DNA of 64,000 nucleotides from Arenibacter catalasegens (GTDB taxonomy: Bacteria; Bacteroidota; Bacteroidia; Flavobacteriales; Flavobacteriaceae). How positions within the stretch are numbered: position 1 is the first letter of the stretch; the number at the start of each line of letters is the position of its first letter. Made by a program: the position numbers and the translations under genes. Where the stretch lies: contig NZ_PHQQ01000006.1 in NCBI RefSeq assembly GCF_002909235.1, positions 143,515 to 207,514 of the forward strand. The letters are read 5' to 3'. This document shows positions 46,557-54,378 of this stretch, piece after piece. The notes below the pieces were generated by a model that had not been told where the DNA came from, did no database searches, and saw only the letters and a list, made by a program, of their open reading frames with translations.

Positions 46557-47726
46557 ATGCAGCAGGAACCTATTTATATCACCGCATTATCGTCCATCTC
46601 CCCTTTAGGCACTTCTTTGAAGGAGACTTGGGAAAATTATAAGCGGCCAAAACATTTTTTACAGCAAAAAAATTATGGCAATGTAATCGCCTGGGGTTCT
46701 TCCCTAGCGGAGGAGGCACAACAGAAGATAGAGGAATTAAAAAATTCGGATTCCAAATATAAAAACCTTGACCCATCTGTGTTGTACGCCATTTATGCTT
46801 CTAGGGGAGCCATAGGTCAAGCGGGTTGGAAGGATGACGATTTTGGGGTAAACATTGGATCTTCAAGAGGTGCTACCGGCCTTTTTGAAAAGTACCATAG
46901 CGAATTTATCCAAAATGGAGAGGCCTCTACCTTATCTTCCCCTACCACCACTTTGGGGAATATTTCTTCTTGGGTGGCTCATGATCTGCAGACACAGGGC
47001 CCGGAAATATCACATTCTATTACTTGTTCCACGGCCCTTCACTCCTTGTTGAACGGTGTGGCATGGTTGAAAAGTGGTATGGCAAACAAATTTTTAGTGG
47101 GGGGTAGTGAGGCGCCATTAACGCCTTTTACCATTGCACAGATGAAGGCCTTAAAGGTGTATTCACGGTTTGAGACGAACGACCCCGAGGGGTATCCTTG
47201 TCGCGCCTTGGATTTGGATAAGAAACAGAATACCATGGTTTTGGGCGAAGCTGCTTCTATGGCGTGTTTGGAGAAAGGTAGGATAGAAAATGCCCTTGCC
47301 CGTATTGAAGGCCTGGGATACGCAACTGAAATATTGGAACACAATATTTCCATTTCCACCGATGCTGTCTGTTTTCAAAGATCCATGAAAATGGCTTTGG
47401 GTGGGATAAATCCCAAGGAGGTAGATGTGATAGTATTACATGCCCCTGGAACCATTAAAGGCGATTTGTCCGAAATAAGGGCCATTAAAAAAATATTTGG
47501 AGATCAGGAGCCAGCAATGACCACTAATAAATGGAAGCTAGGGCATTCTTTTGGGGCCTCTGGAATGTTGAGTTTGGAATTGGCAGTTTTAATGTTGCAG
47601 CACCAAGAGTTTATAGGCGTGCCTTATGTAAAGTACGATTCCGTTCCAAAACAGATTAACAAGGTAATGGTGAACGCAGTGGGTTTTGGGGGGAATGCTG
47701 TGAGTATACTTTTGGGTAGGGTTTAA
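46557..47726 (+). CDS. Beta-ketoacyl-ACP synthase-like protein in the biotin cluster
   Basis: A 389-residue thiolase-fold condensing enzyme. The Cys-His-His set of KAS I/II is recognisable: ITCSTALHSLL with the nucleophile Cys, VLHAPGTIKGD with the first His, and NKWKLGHSFGASG with the Lys and second His. It is more divergent and shorter than FabF. It starts 3 nt after bioA. Biotin needs a pimeloyl thioester, which many bacteria build with a modified fatty-acid cycle. This enzyme is a candidate for that step, but it has not been shown and no bioC/bioH pair is seen here. Confidence 0.85.
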   Translation: MQQEPIYITALSSISPLGTSLKETWENYKRPKHFLQQKNYGNVIAWGSSLAEEAQQKIEELKNSDSKYKNLDPSVLYAIYASRGAIGQAGWKDDDFGVNIGSSRGATGLFEKYHSEFIQNGEASTLSSPTTTLGNISSWVAHDLQTQGPEISHSITCSTALHSLLNGVAWLKSGMANKFLVGGSEAPLTPFTIAQMKALKVYSRFETNDPEGYPCRALDLDKKQNTMVLGEAASMACLEKGRIENALARIEGLGYATEILEHNISISTDAVCFQRSMKMALGGINPKEVDVIVLHAPGTIKGDLSEIRAIKKIFGDQEPAMTTNKWKLGHSFGASGMLSLELAVLMLQHQEFIGVPYVKYDSVPKQINKVMVNAVGFGGNAVSILLGRV

Positions 47727-47830
47727 TTGTAGGAGCTATCAGAACGATGAAAGATCTATTGTGCCAAACGCTTAGGGGAAGTATTCATTATAAATTGTAC
47801 TGATGATTATGAATTGGCGCGGAATTAGAA

Positions 47831-48121
47831 TTATTTTTTCTTTTTCTTGGGATTTTGCCAAGTATTGAAAACGGAATAAACAATCACTTTGTTTTTACTG
47901 ATTTCATATATAATCAAGAATGGAAAGCGTTTTAAAAATGCTTCTCTATAGGGTTTACGTTTTTGGGGAAAGCATTTAGGGTTGGCTACGATTCGGTCAA
48001 AATAAATTTCCAAATGTTCCAAAAATTCCTCACCTAATCCATTTCGTTTTCCTTCGTAATAAAGATAAGCCTCGATAATTTCTAGATTGGCATCGTTTTG
48101 AATCTCTAAATTATAGGCCAT
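47831..48121 (-). CDS. RelE/ParE-family toxin
   Basis: A 96-residue RelE/ParE-fold protein from the ATG at 48121: MAYNLEIQNDANLEIIEAYLYYE, LGEEFLEHLEIYFDRIVANP, and the C-terminal LKRFPFLIIYEISKNKVIVYSVFNTWQNP. Family members cut ribosome-bound mRNA or poison gyrase; which applies here is not clear. The start overlaps the antitoxin stop by one base (TAATG), which couples the two. The frame could run further upstream, but that would lie within the antitoxin gene. Confidence 0.88.
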   Translation of the reverse strand: MAYNLEIQNDANLEIIEAYLYYEGKRNGLGEEFLEHLEIYFDRIVANPKCFPQKRKPYREAFLKRFPFLIIYEISKNKVIVYSVFNTWQNPKKKKK

Positions 48122-48357
48122 TACTGTCCAGCATTTCTGGCATTTTGTTTGACTTGTTCCCAAGAAAATGAATTACTTTCTCCATTTAAATGGGCTTCTT
48201 TACGCTCATCGATCATTTGATATTGTTCTTCGCTTAAAGTTAGCTCCTGCTCGTCATTTTGATAGCTTTCTGCCAATGCTTTTATCATTTTTAAAAGCCT
48301 TATATCTGCATTGTCTATGTACTCCCTGACCGTATTTCTTAAATCTATGCTTGCCAT
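48121..48357 (-). CDS. Antitoxin of the RelE/ParE pair
   Basis: A 78-residue acidic protein preceding the toxin: MASIDLRNTVREYIDNADIR, a helical middle (LLKMIKALAESYQND) and an antitoxin-type tail with LTLSEEQYQMIDERKEAHLNGESNSFSWEQV. This layout is common for antitoxins of RelE/ParE pairs in Bacteroidota. It overlaps the toxin by one base. The pair sits within the biotin region, between the ketoacyl synthase and the two-component system. Confidence 0.82.
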   Translation of the reverse strand: MASIDLRNTVREYIDNADIRLLKMIKALAESYQNDEQELTLSEEQYQMIDERKEAHLNGESNSFSWEQVKQNARNAGQ

Positions 48358-48463
48358 AATAATTTCTTATTTCTTAAAGTAAAGATACAATTTATGTTCC
48401 ATAAGTGTTAATTATAGCTATATAGGTGGTTATAAAGTACTGTTGTTTTTTATAGGAGGTACC

Positions 48464-49144
48464 TTACCCCAAATTCAATCGTTTGTAAAATTGCTCTTTG
48501 AATTTAAGGCTGATAGGAATTTGATGTTTCGCTAGGTAGATATGATTGTCTTCAATTTTATCTACCTGCTCTAGATTTACCAGATAAGATTGATGTACCC
48601 TAATAAAAAGATTGGAAGGGAGAATATCCACTATACCGTTAAAAGTCATTCTGGGGGAATGTGTCTTTTCTTTGGTAACAATTTCCAAATAATTCCCTGA
48701 ACCTTTTATAAACAGGATTTCATTAAACCATATTCTAACAGTTGCAAATCCGTCTTTAATAAAGAAAAAAGTGTTTTGCAATAATTGTGCATCCAATTGT
48801 GCTTTGGCTTTATCAACTGCCATTTTGAATCGCTCGAATTCAAAAGGCTTTAATAAATAATCAATTGCATTGTGGTCGTAGCTTTCCAATGCATATTCGG
48901 AATATGCGGTGGTGAAAATCAATACTGGCTTTATCTGTAGTTCATGTAGGAGATCTAATCCTGATAAATGGGGCATATTGATATCTAAAAAAACTAAATC
49001 GACCGGGTTTTCTTTTAAAAAAGAGAGTGCTTTTATGGGGTCGCAAAACCCATGCAATAAAGTAACCCCGTCCATTTTTGATATATGGGAGACAATGACA
49101 CTAATTGCTTTTGGCTCGTCATCTATGGCAATTGCATTTATCAT
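48464..49144 (-). CDS. LytTR-family response regulator
   Basis: A 226-residue response regulator. The receiver domain has AIDDEP at the acidic pocket, the phospho-acceptor Asp54 in VFLDINMPHLSG, TTAYSEYALES and the LLKPFE lysine. The C-terminal LytTR DNA-binding domain (about 130-225) has ILFIKGSGNYLEIVT, RMTFNGIVDILPSNLFIRVHQSYLVNL and an ending FKEQFYKRL. It overlaps the histidine kinase gene by 4 nt (ATGA), so the two form a pair. Its targets are unknown. Confidence 0.94.
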   Translation of the reverse strand: MINAIAIDDEPKAISVIVSHISKMDGVTLLHGFCDPIKALSFLKENPVDLVFLDINMPHLSGLDLLHELQIKPVLIFTTAYSEYALESYDHNAIDYLLKPFEFERFKMAVDKAKAQLDAQLLQNTFFFIKDGFATVRIWFNEILFIKGSGNYLEIVTKEKTHSPRMTFNGIVDILPSNLFIRVHQSYLVNLEQVDKIEDNHIYLAKHQIPISLKFKEQFYKRLNLG

Positions 49145-50580
49145 TTATTGCTAGTGATATTTAGTTTTACTGTAAATATGTGGTTTGCTTTTGAAATATC
49201 CAAGGTATAGTTTTTAGGATATACCAGGTCCAAGCGTTGTTTTGCATTTTTAATTCCCATTCCAAAACCTTGTTCTTTATAATAGGTATTAAAATTGTCG
49301 TCATAACTGTTTACACATTCAAAATTGATTTTACTGGCATCACAAATCACTGAAACCTTTAGTTTTGATGGTTTGGAGGGGTCAATACCATATTTAAAGG
49401 CATTTTCAACAAATGGAATTAATAAGCCTGGGCTCAATGTTTTGCCTTCACAATTTTTAAAGATAGTTTCCACCTGCGGTTTTACTTCACAACGTAATTT
49501 TTGTATGGTAATGTAGTCCTCTAAATATTTTATTTCGTTTTCCAAGGGGATAAAATCCTTGGTAATGTCATTTTGCATATATCGCAATAAATTGGCCAGT
49601 TTTGCGGTGCTCTCCGCAGTTTTGGGAGCATTTTCTTCCAAAGCGGTTGCGTATAACGTATTCAGGGTGTTGAATAAAAAATGTGGGTTTACTTGTGATT
49701 TTAAAAGTTGAAGTTCTGAGTCTTTTGCACCTAGTTTAAGATTGAAAATAAGTTGATCTTTTTTTAATTTAAGGCGCACATAGCAGTAGATAAGAGATAA
49801 TAATGCCGTTAGCATAAAGTGGATAGCGAATACCAATAAATTTGGGGAATAACGAATACCATAAATTAATTTTGTTCCTATTCCGATAATAATTAGAGAA
49901 GTAATAATCAAAAACAAATATTTACCCAATTTTTTATCACTCAATAAAACTGGTCCAAAAAAAAGAACATTGAGGTAGAAAAATAGTAAGAACATAAGTA
50001 GTTCTAAGAAGATTTTAATGTGTTCTAAACCCGAACCTGAATTAAGAATGAACAATTGATAAATTAGCAGCAAAACAATTATATTTCCTGTGATTTCCAA
50101 TTGTTTAGCAGTAAAATTGTTTTGTAGGCAAGTTTTATCCATTACTGAGATGCAGTACAAAAAAGAAATAAAAACAAAAGGTGTAAAGTCTAAAAAGCTA
50201 TTAAAAAGGGTTTTAAAGTTTAAAAAAGTATCGAGAATTGTTTCTGGCTTATCTAAATTATAAATAATACTGTTTACGTTCAGGTGAGACCATGAGATAA
50301 ATAACGTATATGTTGTGGCACAAATTACAACGTAAATTATACCTTTTTTTCTTTTTATGATTACTAGAGGAATAAGCCGCCAAGACAAAAGATAGAAGGT
50401 TAAAACTTGTATTGTAATATTAAATACATTGTAATATTTGAAATTTTCATGGTAGTTAAATAATTGGCTCATGTAGAGAGTTGATCTCATTGAATGAATA
50501 ACTGCCCAAACTAATAAAGTAATAACTAAACCGTGAAATAAAAATTTGTATCTCGGAGTAAAAAATGCTGTAATAGACAT
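49141..50580 (-). CDS. LytS-type sensor histidine kinase
   Basis: A 479-residue membrane kinase of the His_kinase (LytS/YehU) family. About eight hydrophobic helices fill the first ~290 residues. The kinase core follows, with the phospho-accepting His in QVNPHFLFNTLNTLYA near residue 300 and an ATPase N-box LIPFVENAFKYGID near residue 390. No separate sensory domain is visible, so the membrane part probably senses the signal. It is co-transcribed with the LytTR regulator that overlaps its 3' end. Confidence 0.93.
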   Translation of the reverse strand: MSITAFFTPRYKFLFHGLVITLLVWAVIHSMRSTLYMSQLFNYHENFKYYNVFNITIQVLTFYLLSWRLIPLVIIKRKKGIIYVVICATTYTLFISWSHLNVNSIIYNLDKPETILDTFLNFKTLFNSFLDFTPFVFISFLYCISVMDKTCLQNNFTAKQLEITGNIIVLLLIYQLFILNSGSGLEHIKIFLELLMFLLFFYLNVLFFGPVLLSDKKLGKYLFLIITSLIIIGIGTKLIYGIRYSPNLLVFAIHFMLTALLSLIYCYVRLKLKKDQLIFNLKLGAKDSELQLLKSQVNPHFLFNTLNTLYATALEENAPKTAESTAKLANLLRYMQNDITKDFIPLENEIKYLEDYITIQKLRCEVKPQVETIFKNCEGKTLSPGLLIPFVENAFKYGIDPSKPSKLKVSVICDASKINFECVNSYDDNFNTYYKEQGFGMGIKNAKQRLDLVYPKNYTLDISKANHIFTVKLNITSNK

Positions 50581-50748
50581 ATTTTTTATTTTAATTTTCA
50601 GCCAAGTTATTCTAGACTGTAAGTCTATAAAAAATAATGTGATGCTATGCCCATTTCTTGTTATGATTTACCGTCTTTTTGTGATTTGGGTTTTAGAAAT
50701 TGGATTTTCTAATGAATAAGGTTTATTTTTGACCCTTAAATCGATGTT

Positions 50749-50829
50749 GGCTTAGGGATTGCAGCGGCATCCTTTTTCAGTTTACCGCGCCTGGCGAAGG
50801 TAAACTGAAAAAGATATAGCGAATAAGCC
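50749..50829 (+). ncRNA. Structured RNA-like element before bioB (possible Flavo-1-type motif)
   Basis: An outer stem GGCTTA (50749-50754) / TAAGCC (50824-50829) encloses an internal loop with GGGATTGCAGCGGCATCC on one side and GATATAGCGAA on the other. Inside is a perfect 15-bp stem: CTTTTTCAGTTTACC (50772-50786) with 50799-50813, plus a small inner CGC/GCG stem. Conserved single-stranded segments around a variable stem are typical of a structured RNA. I associate this sequence with elements common between genes in Flavobacteriia, perhaps the Flavo-1 motif, but could not check it. Confidence 0.55.
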
Positions 50830-50837
50830 CGACCCTG

Positions 50838-50930
50838 ACTTCCTTCTCCTGCAAGGAGGACCTGCAAGGTCTTGACGACCTTGTAGGTCTACACCTTGCA
50901 GGTGTCAAAGGAAGTTGGGGAAAGCCCCAA
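50838..50930. repeat. Clustered palindromes forming a multi-branch fold just before bioB
   Basis: ACTTCCTT (50838-50845) pairs with AAGGAAGT (50908-50915) and encloses three hairpins: CTCCT-GCA-AGGAG; a 13-bp stem 50859-50871 / 50877-50889 (GACCTGCAAGGTC type, one G-U); and ACACCT-TGC-AGGTGT. A fourth hairpin TTGGGG-AAAG-CCCCAA (50915-50930) ends 12 nt before the bioB start. The ACCTGCAAGGT palindrome resembles widespread Bacteroidota repeats. The 50581-50942 gap otherwise holds no gene. Confidence 0.65.
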
Positions 50931-50942
50931 GAACTAAAATGT

Positions 50943-52037
50943 ATGAGCGAAGTAAGACATAACTGGACCAAACAGGAAATACTGGATATTTACAACAAAC
51001 CTTTTATGGAGCTGCTTTATGAGGCGGCTACCATACACAGGGAAAACCATGATCCCAATACTGTGCAGGTATCTACCTTGCTGTCCATTAAAACAGGTGG
51101 CTGCCCTGAGGATTGTGGATATTGTCCACAGGCCGCACGCTACCACACCAACCTTGAGGGCAATGATCTTATGTCCGTTCCCCAGGTTAAGGCCCAGGCC
51201 TTGCGTGCTAAAACGGCAGGGAGCTCTAGGGTGTGTATGGGAGCTGCATGGAGAAATGTAAAGGACGGACCCGAGTTTGACCAGGTGTTGGAAATGGTAC
51301 GTACCATTAACAAGCTGGATATGGAAGTTTGTTGCACCCTGGGAATGATTACAGAAAATCAGGCGCATCGTTTGGCCGAGGCCGGACTTTATGCTTACAA
51401 CCATAATTTGGATACTTCAGAAGACTACTATAAAGACGTAATATCTACCCGTGCATTTAAGGATCGTTTAGATACCATTGACAATGTACGTAAGAGTAAT
51501 GTCACCGTTTGTAGCGGTGGAATTATTGGTATGGGCGAGGCGTTGGAGGATAGGGCGGGAATGTTGGTGGCCCTTTCTACATTGGACCCACAACCGGAAT
51601 CCGTGCCCATTAATGCCTTGGTGGCAGTAGAAGGCACGCCTATGGCGGACCTACCCCCTATTCCAATTTGGGATATGGTACGTATGGTAGCTACTTCTAG
51701 AATTATTATGCCCGAAACCCAAGTCCGCCTATCTGCTGGACGTACTCAAATGAGTAGGGAAGGACAGGCCATGTGTTTCTTTGCCGGTGCTAATTCTATT
51801 TTTGCTGGGGATAAATTACTTACTACACCCAATCCTGATGTTAATGAGGATATGGCCATGTTTAAGCTTTTGGGGTTAAACCCACAAAAGGCCTTTACCA
51901 AGGTTTCCCAGCCCCAAACTGTAGAAGCGGAGAATTCCCAGTATCAGGGCAAGGGCGAAAAGCCAAGATGGACCAGACCAGGGCATACCATTGAACGTAA
52001 TGAAGCTGCTAAAAAGAAGGCCAAACTAACGGAGTAA
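50943..52037 (+). CDS. bioB: Biotin synthase
   Basis: The 364-residue radical-SAM enzyme inserts sulfur into dethiobiotin. The SAM-binding cluster cysteines are Cys54, Cys58 and Cys61 in KTGGCPEDCGYCPQ. CCTLGMITENQAHRLAEAGL, YNHNLDTSEDYY, CSGGIIGMGE and the second-cluster region with the RLSAGRTQMS arginine are present. Length is normal. It is separated from bioF, bioD and bioA by the toxin-antitoxin pair and two-component system, and lies directly behind a heavily folded leader. Confidence 0.97.
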   Translation: MSEVRHNWTKQEILDIYNKPFMELLYEAATIHRENHDPNTVQVSTLLSIKTGGCPEDCGYCPQAARYHTNLEGNDLMSVPQVKAQALRAKTAGSSRVCMGAAWRNVKDGPEFDQVLEMVRTINKLDMEVCCTLGMITENQAHRLAEAGLYAYNHNLDTSEDYYKDVISTRAFKDRLDTIDNVRKSNVTVCSGGIIGMGEALEDRAGMLVALSTLDPQPESVPINALVAVEGTPMADLPPIPIWDMVRMVATSRIIMPETQVRLSAGRTQMSREGQAMCFFAGANSIFAGDKLLTTPNPDVNEDMAMFKLLGLNPQKAFTKVSQPQTVEAENSQYQGKGEKPRWTRPGHTIERNEAAKKKAKLTE

Positions 52038-52082
52038 TCCTGCGTTGGAATAAATTGCCAAGAAAATTATTTTTGGTTTTTT

Positions 52083-52090
52083 TAACTTTG
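52083..52090 (+). promoter_or_regulatory. Candidate -7 box for the cupin-like gene
   Basis: TAACTTTG matches TAnnTTTG and lies 24 nt before the TTG start at 52114, giving a very short leader. Confidence 0.4.
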
Positions 52091-52113
52091 CTAGATTAAA
52101 CAATCAGGTTATT

Positions 52114-52971
52114 TTGAATTTAAAAGAGATTCCAAGGGTAGCGAATATTACCAAAGAAGAGTTTCTCAATAACTATTTTAGGCCACAGAAACCAGTGGTT
52201 ATAGAAAAGTGTATTGAGCAATGGCCTGCCTATACCAAATGGAATTTTGATTATATGCGGCAAGTTACCGGCAAGAAGACAGTACCGCTTTATGATGATC
52301 GCCCGGTGCATTGCAAGGATGGCTTTAATGAGCCACATGCTACTATGAAAATGTCCGATTACCTGGACCTTTTGGAAAAGGAGCCTACAAAATATCGCAT
52401 ATTCTTGTGGAATATTCTTAAAGAGGTGCCAGAGTTGCAAAAGGATTATTCTTTTCCCGATTTTGGACTGAACTTAATGAAGGGCCTACCCATGCTTTTC
52501 TTTGGAGGGACCAATTCCCATACTTTTATGCATTATGATATTGATCTTGCCAATATCTTTCATTTTCATTTTGCAGGTAAAAAAGAGGTCATTCTTTTCT
52601 CCCAGTCACAAAATAAACACTTGTATAAAGTACCACATTCCTTGATTACCCATGAAAGCATAGATTTTTCTGATCCAGATTACGAGAAATGGCCCGCTTT
52701 AAAAAATGCCTCCGGATTTAGGACCCACTTGGAACATGGGGAAGTACTGTATATGCCGGAAGGGTATTGGCATTATATGAAGTACCTAAGTCCCGGTTTT
52801 TCGATGAGTTTACGTGCTATTGCCAGAAACCCTGCGAATTTGGGAAAAGCGTTTTACAATGTTTTGGTAATGCGTTATTACGATAGTATAATGCGAAAAC
52901 TAAAAGGGCAGGAGTGGATCGATTGGAAGAATGAACAAGCCATTGAAAGAACAAATAAGCAGTTGTCTTAG
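52114..52971 (+). CDS. Cupin-like / JmjC-type 2-oxoglutarate oxygenase-like protein
   Basis: A 285-residue cupin-like protein related to JmjC hydroxylases. The fold signs are PVVIEKCIEQWPAYTKWNF near the start, HTFMHYDIDLANIFHFHFAGKK with the H-x-D metal pair, and GEVLYMPEGYWHYMKYL with the distal His. Members hydroxylate proteins or small molecules using Fe(II) and 2-oxoglutarate; the target is unknown. The start is a TTG (no ATG before the conserved region). It stands alone downstream of bioB with its own promoter candidate. Confidence 0.88.
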   Translation: MNLKEIPRVANITKEEFLNNYFRPQKPVVIEKCIEQWPAYTKWNFDYMRQVTGKKTVPLYDDRPVHCKDGFNEPHATMKMSDYLDLLEKEPTKYRIFLWNILKEVPELQKDYSFPDFGLNLMKGLPMLFFGGTNSHTFMHYDIDLANIFHFHFAGKKEVILFSQSQNKHLYKVPHSLITHESIDFSDPDYEKWPALKNASGFRTHLEHGEVLYMPEGYWHYMKYLSPGFSMSLRAIARNPANLGKAFYNVLVMRYYDSIMRKLKGQEWIDWKNEQAIERTNKQLS

Positions 52972-52993
52972 GCTTTTTATTTGTGGAAAGGAA

Positions 52994-53001
52994 TATCTTT
53001 G
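52994..53001 (+). promoter_or_regulatory. Candidate -7 box for the small outer-membrane protein
   Basis: TATCTTTG, 29 nt before the ATG at 53031. Confidence 0.45.
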
Positions 53002-53030
53002 TCGCCTTAAATTAAAATTTTAAGCTAACT

Positions 53031-53528
53031 ATGAGAAAATTATTAATTGCATTGGTATTTATTTTGGCCGTAGCATCTGTTAACGCACAGGCTTTTGGAG
53101 GTAAGGAAGATATGAAATTTCAGATAGGCGCCAATTTTCAGGAAAATGGTACTGGAATTGTTGTGACCTATGATTATGGTTTGGGAGAAAACTTCTCTCT
53201 TGGCCTGTCTTCTTCCTATATTTTGGGGGTAGAGGAATTGATCAATGCCGACTTTGGAGACAGAATAGATCTGAAGGCAAGGTTTAATGCCAATTTGGGC
53301 AGTGTTTTTCAATTGGGAAACAATGTGGATATTTATCCAGGATTGGATCTTGGACTCAAGAATTTTGGGGGTCATTTAGGTATTAGATACTTCTTTAGCG
53401 ATGGCTTTGGTGTTTTTACTGAAGTTGCCACACCTCTTGCAAAATACAAGACGGAAACTTTGACTCCGGCCGAAGAATTGCACAATCAATTTGTCTTTAG
53501 TATAGGGGCTTCCTTCAATCTTAATTAA
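53031..53528 (+). CDS. Small outer-membrane beta-barrel-like protein
   Basis: A 165-residue exported protein with a signal peptide (MRKLLIALVFILAVASVNAQ). Alternating polar and hydrophobic strands follow: KFQIGANFQENGTGIVVTYDYG, NFSLGLSSSYILG, VDIYPGLDLGLK, HLGIRYFFSDG, ending with an aromatic/hydrophobic strand FVFSIGASFNLN. This pattern fits an eight-stranded barrel (DUF6646-like in flavobacteria). Function unknown. Its own promoter candidate lies upstream and a GC-rich hairpin lies downstream. Confidence 0.75.
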   Translation: MRKLLIALVFILAVASVNAQAFGGKEDMKFQIGANFQENGTGIVVTYDYGLGENFSLGLSSSYILGVEELINADFGDRIDLKARFNANLGSVFQLGNNVDIYPGLDLGLKNFGGHLGIRYFFSDGFGVFTEVATPLAKYKTETLTPAEELHNQFVFSIGASFNLN

Positions 53529-53535
53529 AACATAC

Positions 53536-53575
53536 GGTCCTTCGCCCCTTTCTTGATGGAGGGGCGCTAAGGGCC
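53536..53575. terminator. GC-rich two-part hairpin between convergent genes
   Basis: CGCCCCT (53543-53549) pairs with AGGGGCG (53560-53566), extended by GGTCCTT/AAGGGCC with one G-U pair. It sits between the convergent outer-membrane-protein and recX stops. No strong T run, so termination efficiency is uncertain. Confidence 0.45.
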
Positions 53576-53580
53576 ATCAT

Positions 53581-54063
53581 TTATTTGTTGGGAACTAGTT
53601 CGTATACTTTCTCATACACCATTGCACTTTCCCAACCCCTGTATAAGAGGTAATCTGCTAATTTTTTTCGACGTTTCTGAAGGTCCTTTTCTCTTATTTC
53701 GGCCAAGCGTTTTTTGGCAAGGGCGTTAAAGGATTCTAGGTATTCTGTGGGTTCTATTTCTTCCATGGCAAACCTAATATTGTATTTTGAGATTTCCCTG
53801 TACTTCAGCTCATTTAAAATTCTATTTTTTCCCCATTTTTTTATTTTGAATTTGCCCCTGGCAAAACTTCTGGCAAAGCGTTCTTCATTCAGGTAATTAT
53901 CTTTAATTAGATGTCCCACAATAACGTCTATGGCCGCAGGAATCATATTCATGCTCCTGAGTTTGGAAATTACCTCTTTGTGGCAACGGTCCTGATAGGC
54001 ACAGTATCCTTCCAATTTCTTGGTGGCTTCCGCTACGGAATAGGAGTTTTTGGGAGTCATCAT
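53581..54063 (-). CDS. recX: Regulatory protein RecX
   Basis: A 160-residue helical protein of the RecX family, which binds RecA filaments and limits recombination. It shows CAYQDRCHKEVISKLRSM, GHLIKDNYLNEERFARSFARGKFKIKKWGKNRI (the family's core) and the C-terminal RRKKLADYLLYRGWESAMVYEKV. Length is typical. It is convergent with the outer-membrane-protein gene and divergent from the DUF1080 gene. recA is not in the window. Confidence 0.93.
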   Translation of the reverse strand: MMTPKNSYSVAEATKKLEGYCAYQDRCHKEVISKLRSMNMIPAAIDVIVGHLIKDNYLNEERFARSFARGKFKIKKWGKNRILNELKYREISKYNIRFAMEEIEPTEYLESFNALAKKRLAEIREKDLQKRRKKLADYLLYRGWESAMVYEKVYELVPNK

Positions 54064-54378
54064 TAGATTAATAAGGCGCTTGCTTGTTAATTGCTATCGT
54101 TGATTTTGTGGGGTAAGTCTGTAAATATACGGTGGTTTACGGTATTGATAAATATACCCTGTTAATTTATTTAAAGTCCTAAAGTTACTAGGTCATTAGT
54201 GTAGTTATTTTGGGTGGTTAAATTGGAGAACTAGGTAGAATGTAATTATATTTACGTTTCATAAAAAAACAATCATTGAAATGAGCTATGACAATTTTGG
54301 ATACCTTCCGATTGTTTTCGGGACCAAATGATTATTGGCGAATTCTATCTGACAACTAAAAACAATTAATATAAACAG
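54064..54378. other. 315-nt divergent spacer between recX and DUF1080
   Basis: A/T-rich, no gene or RNA recognised. TATATTTA words near 54131 (minus) and 54248 (plus) are near-matches to the -7 box for the two directions. Confidence 0.4.
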
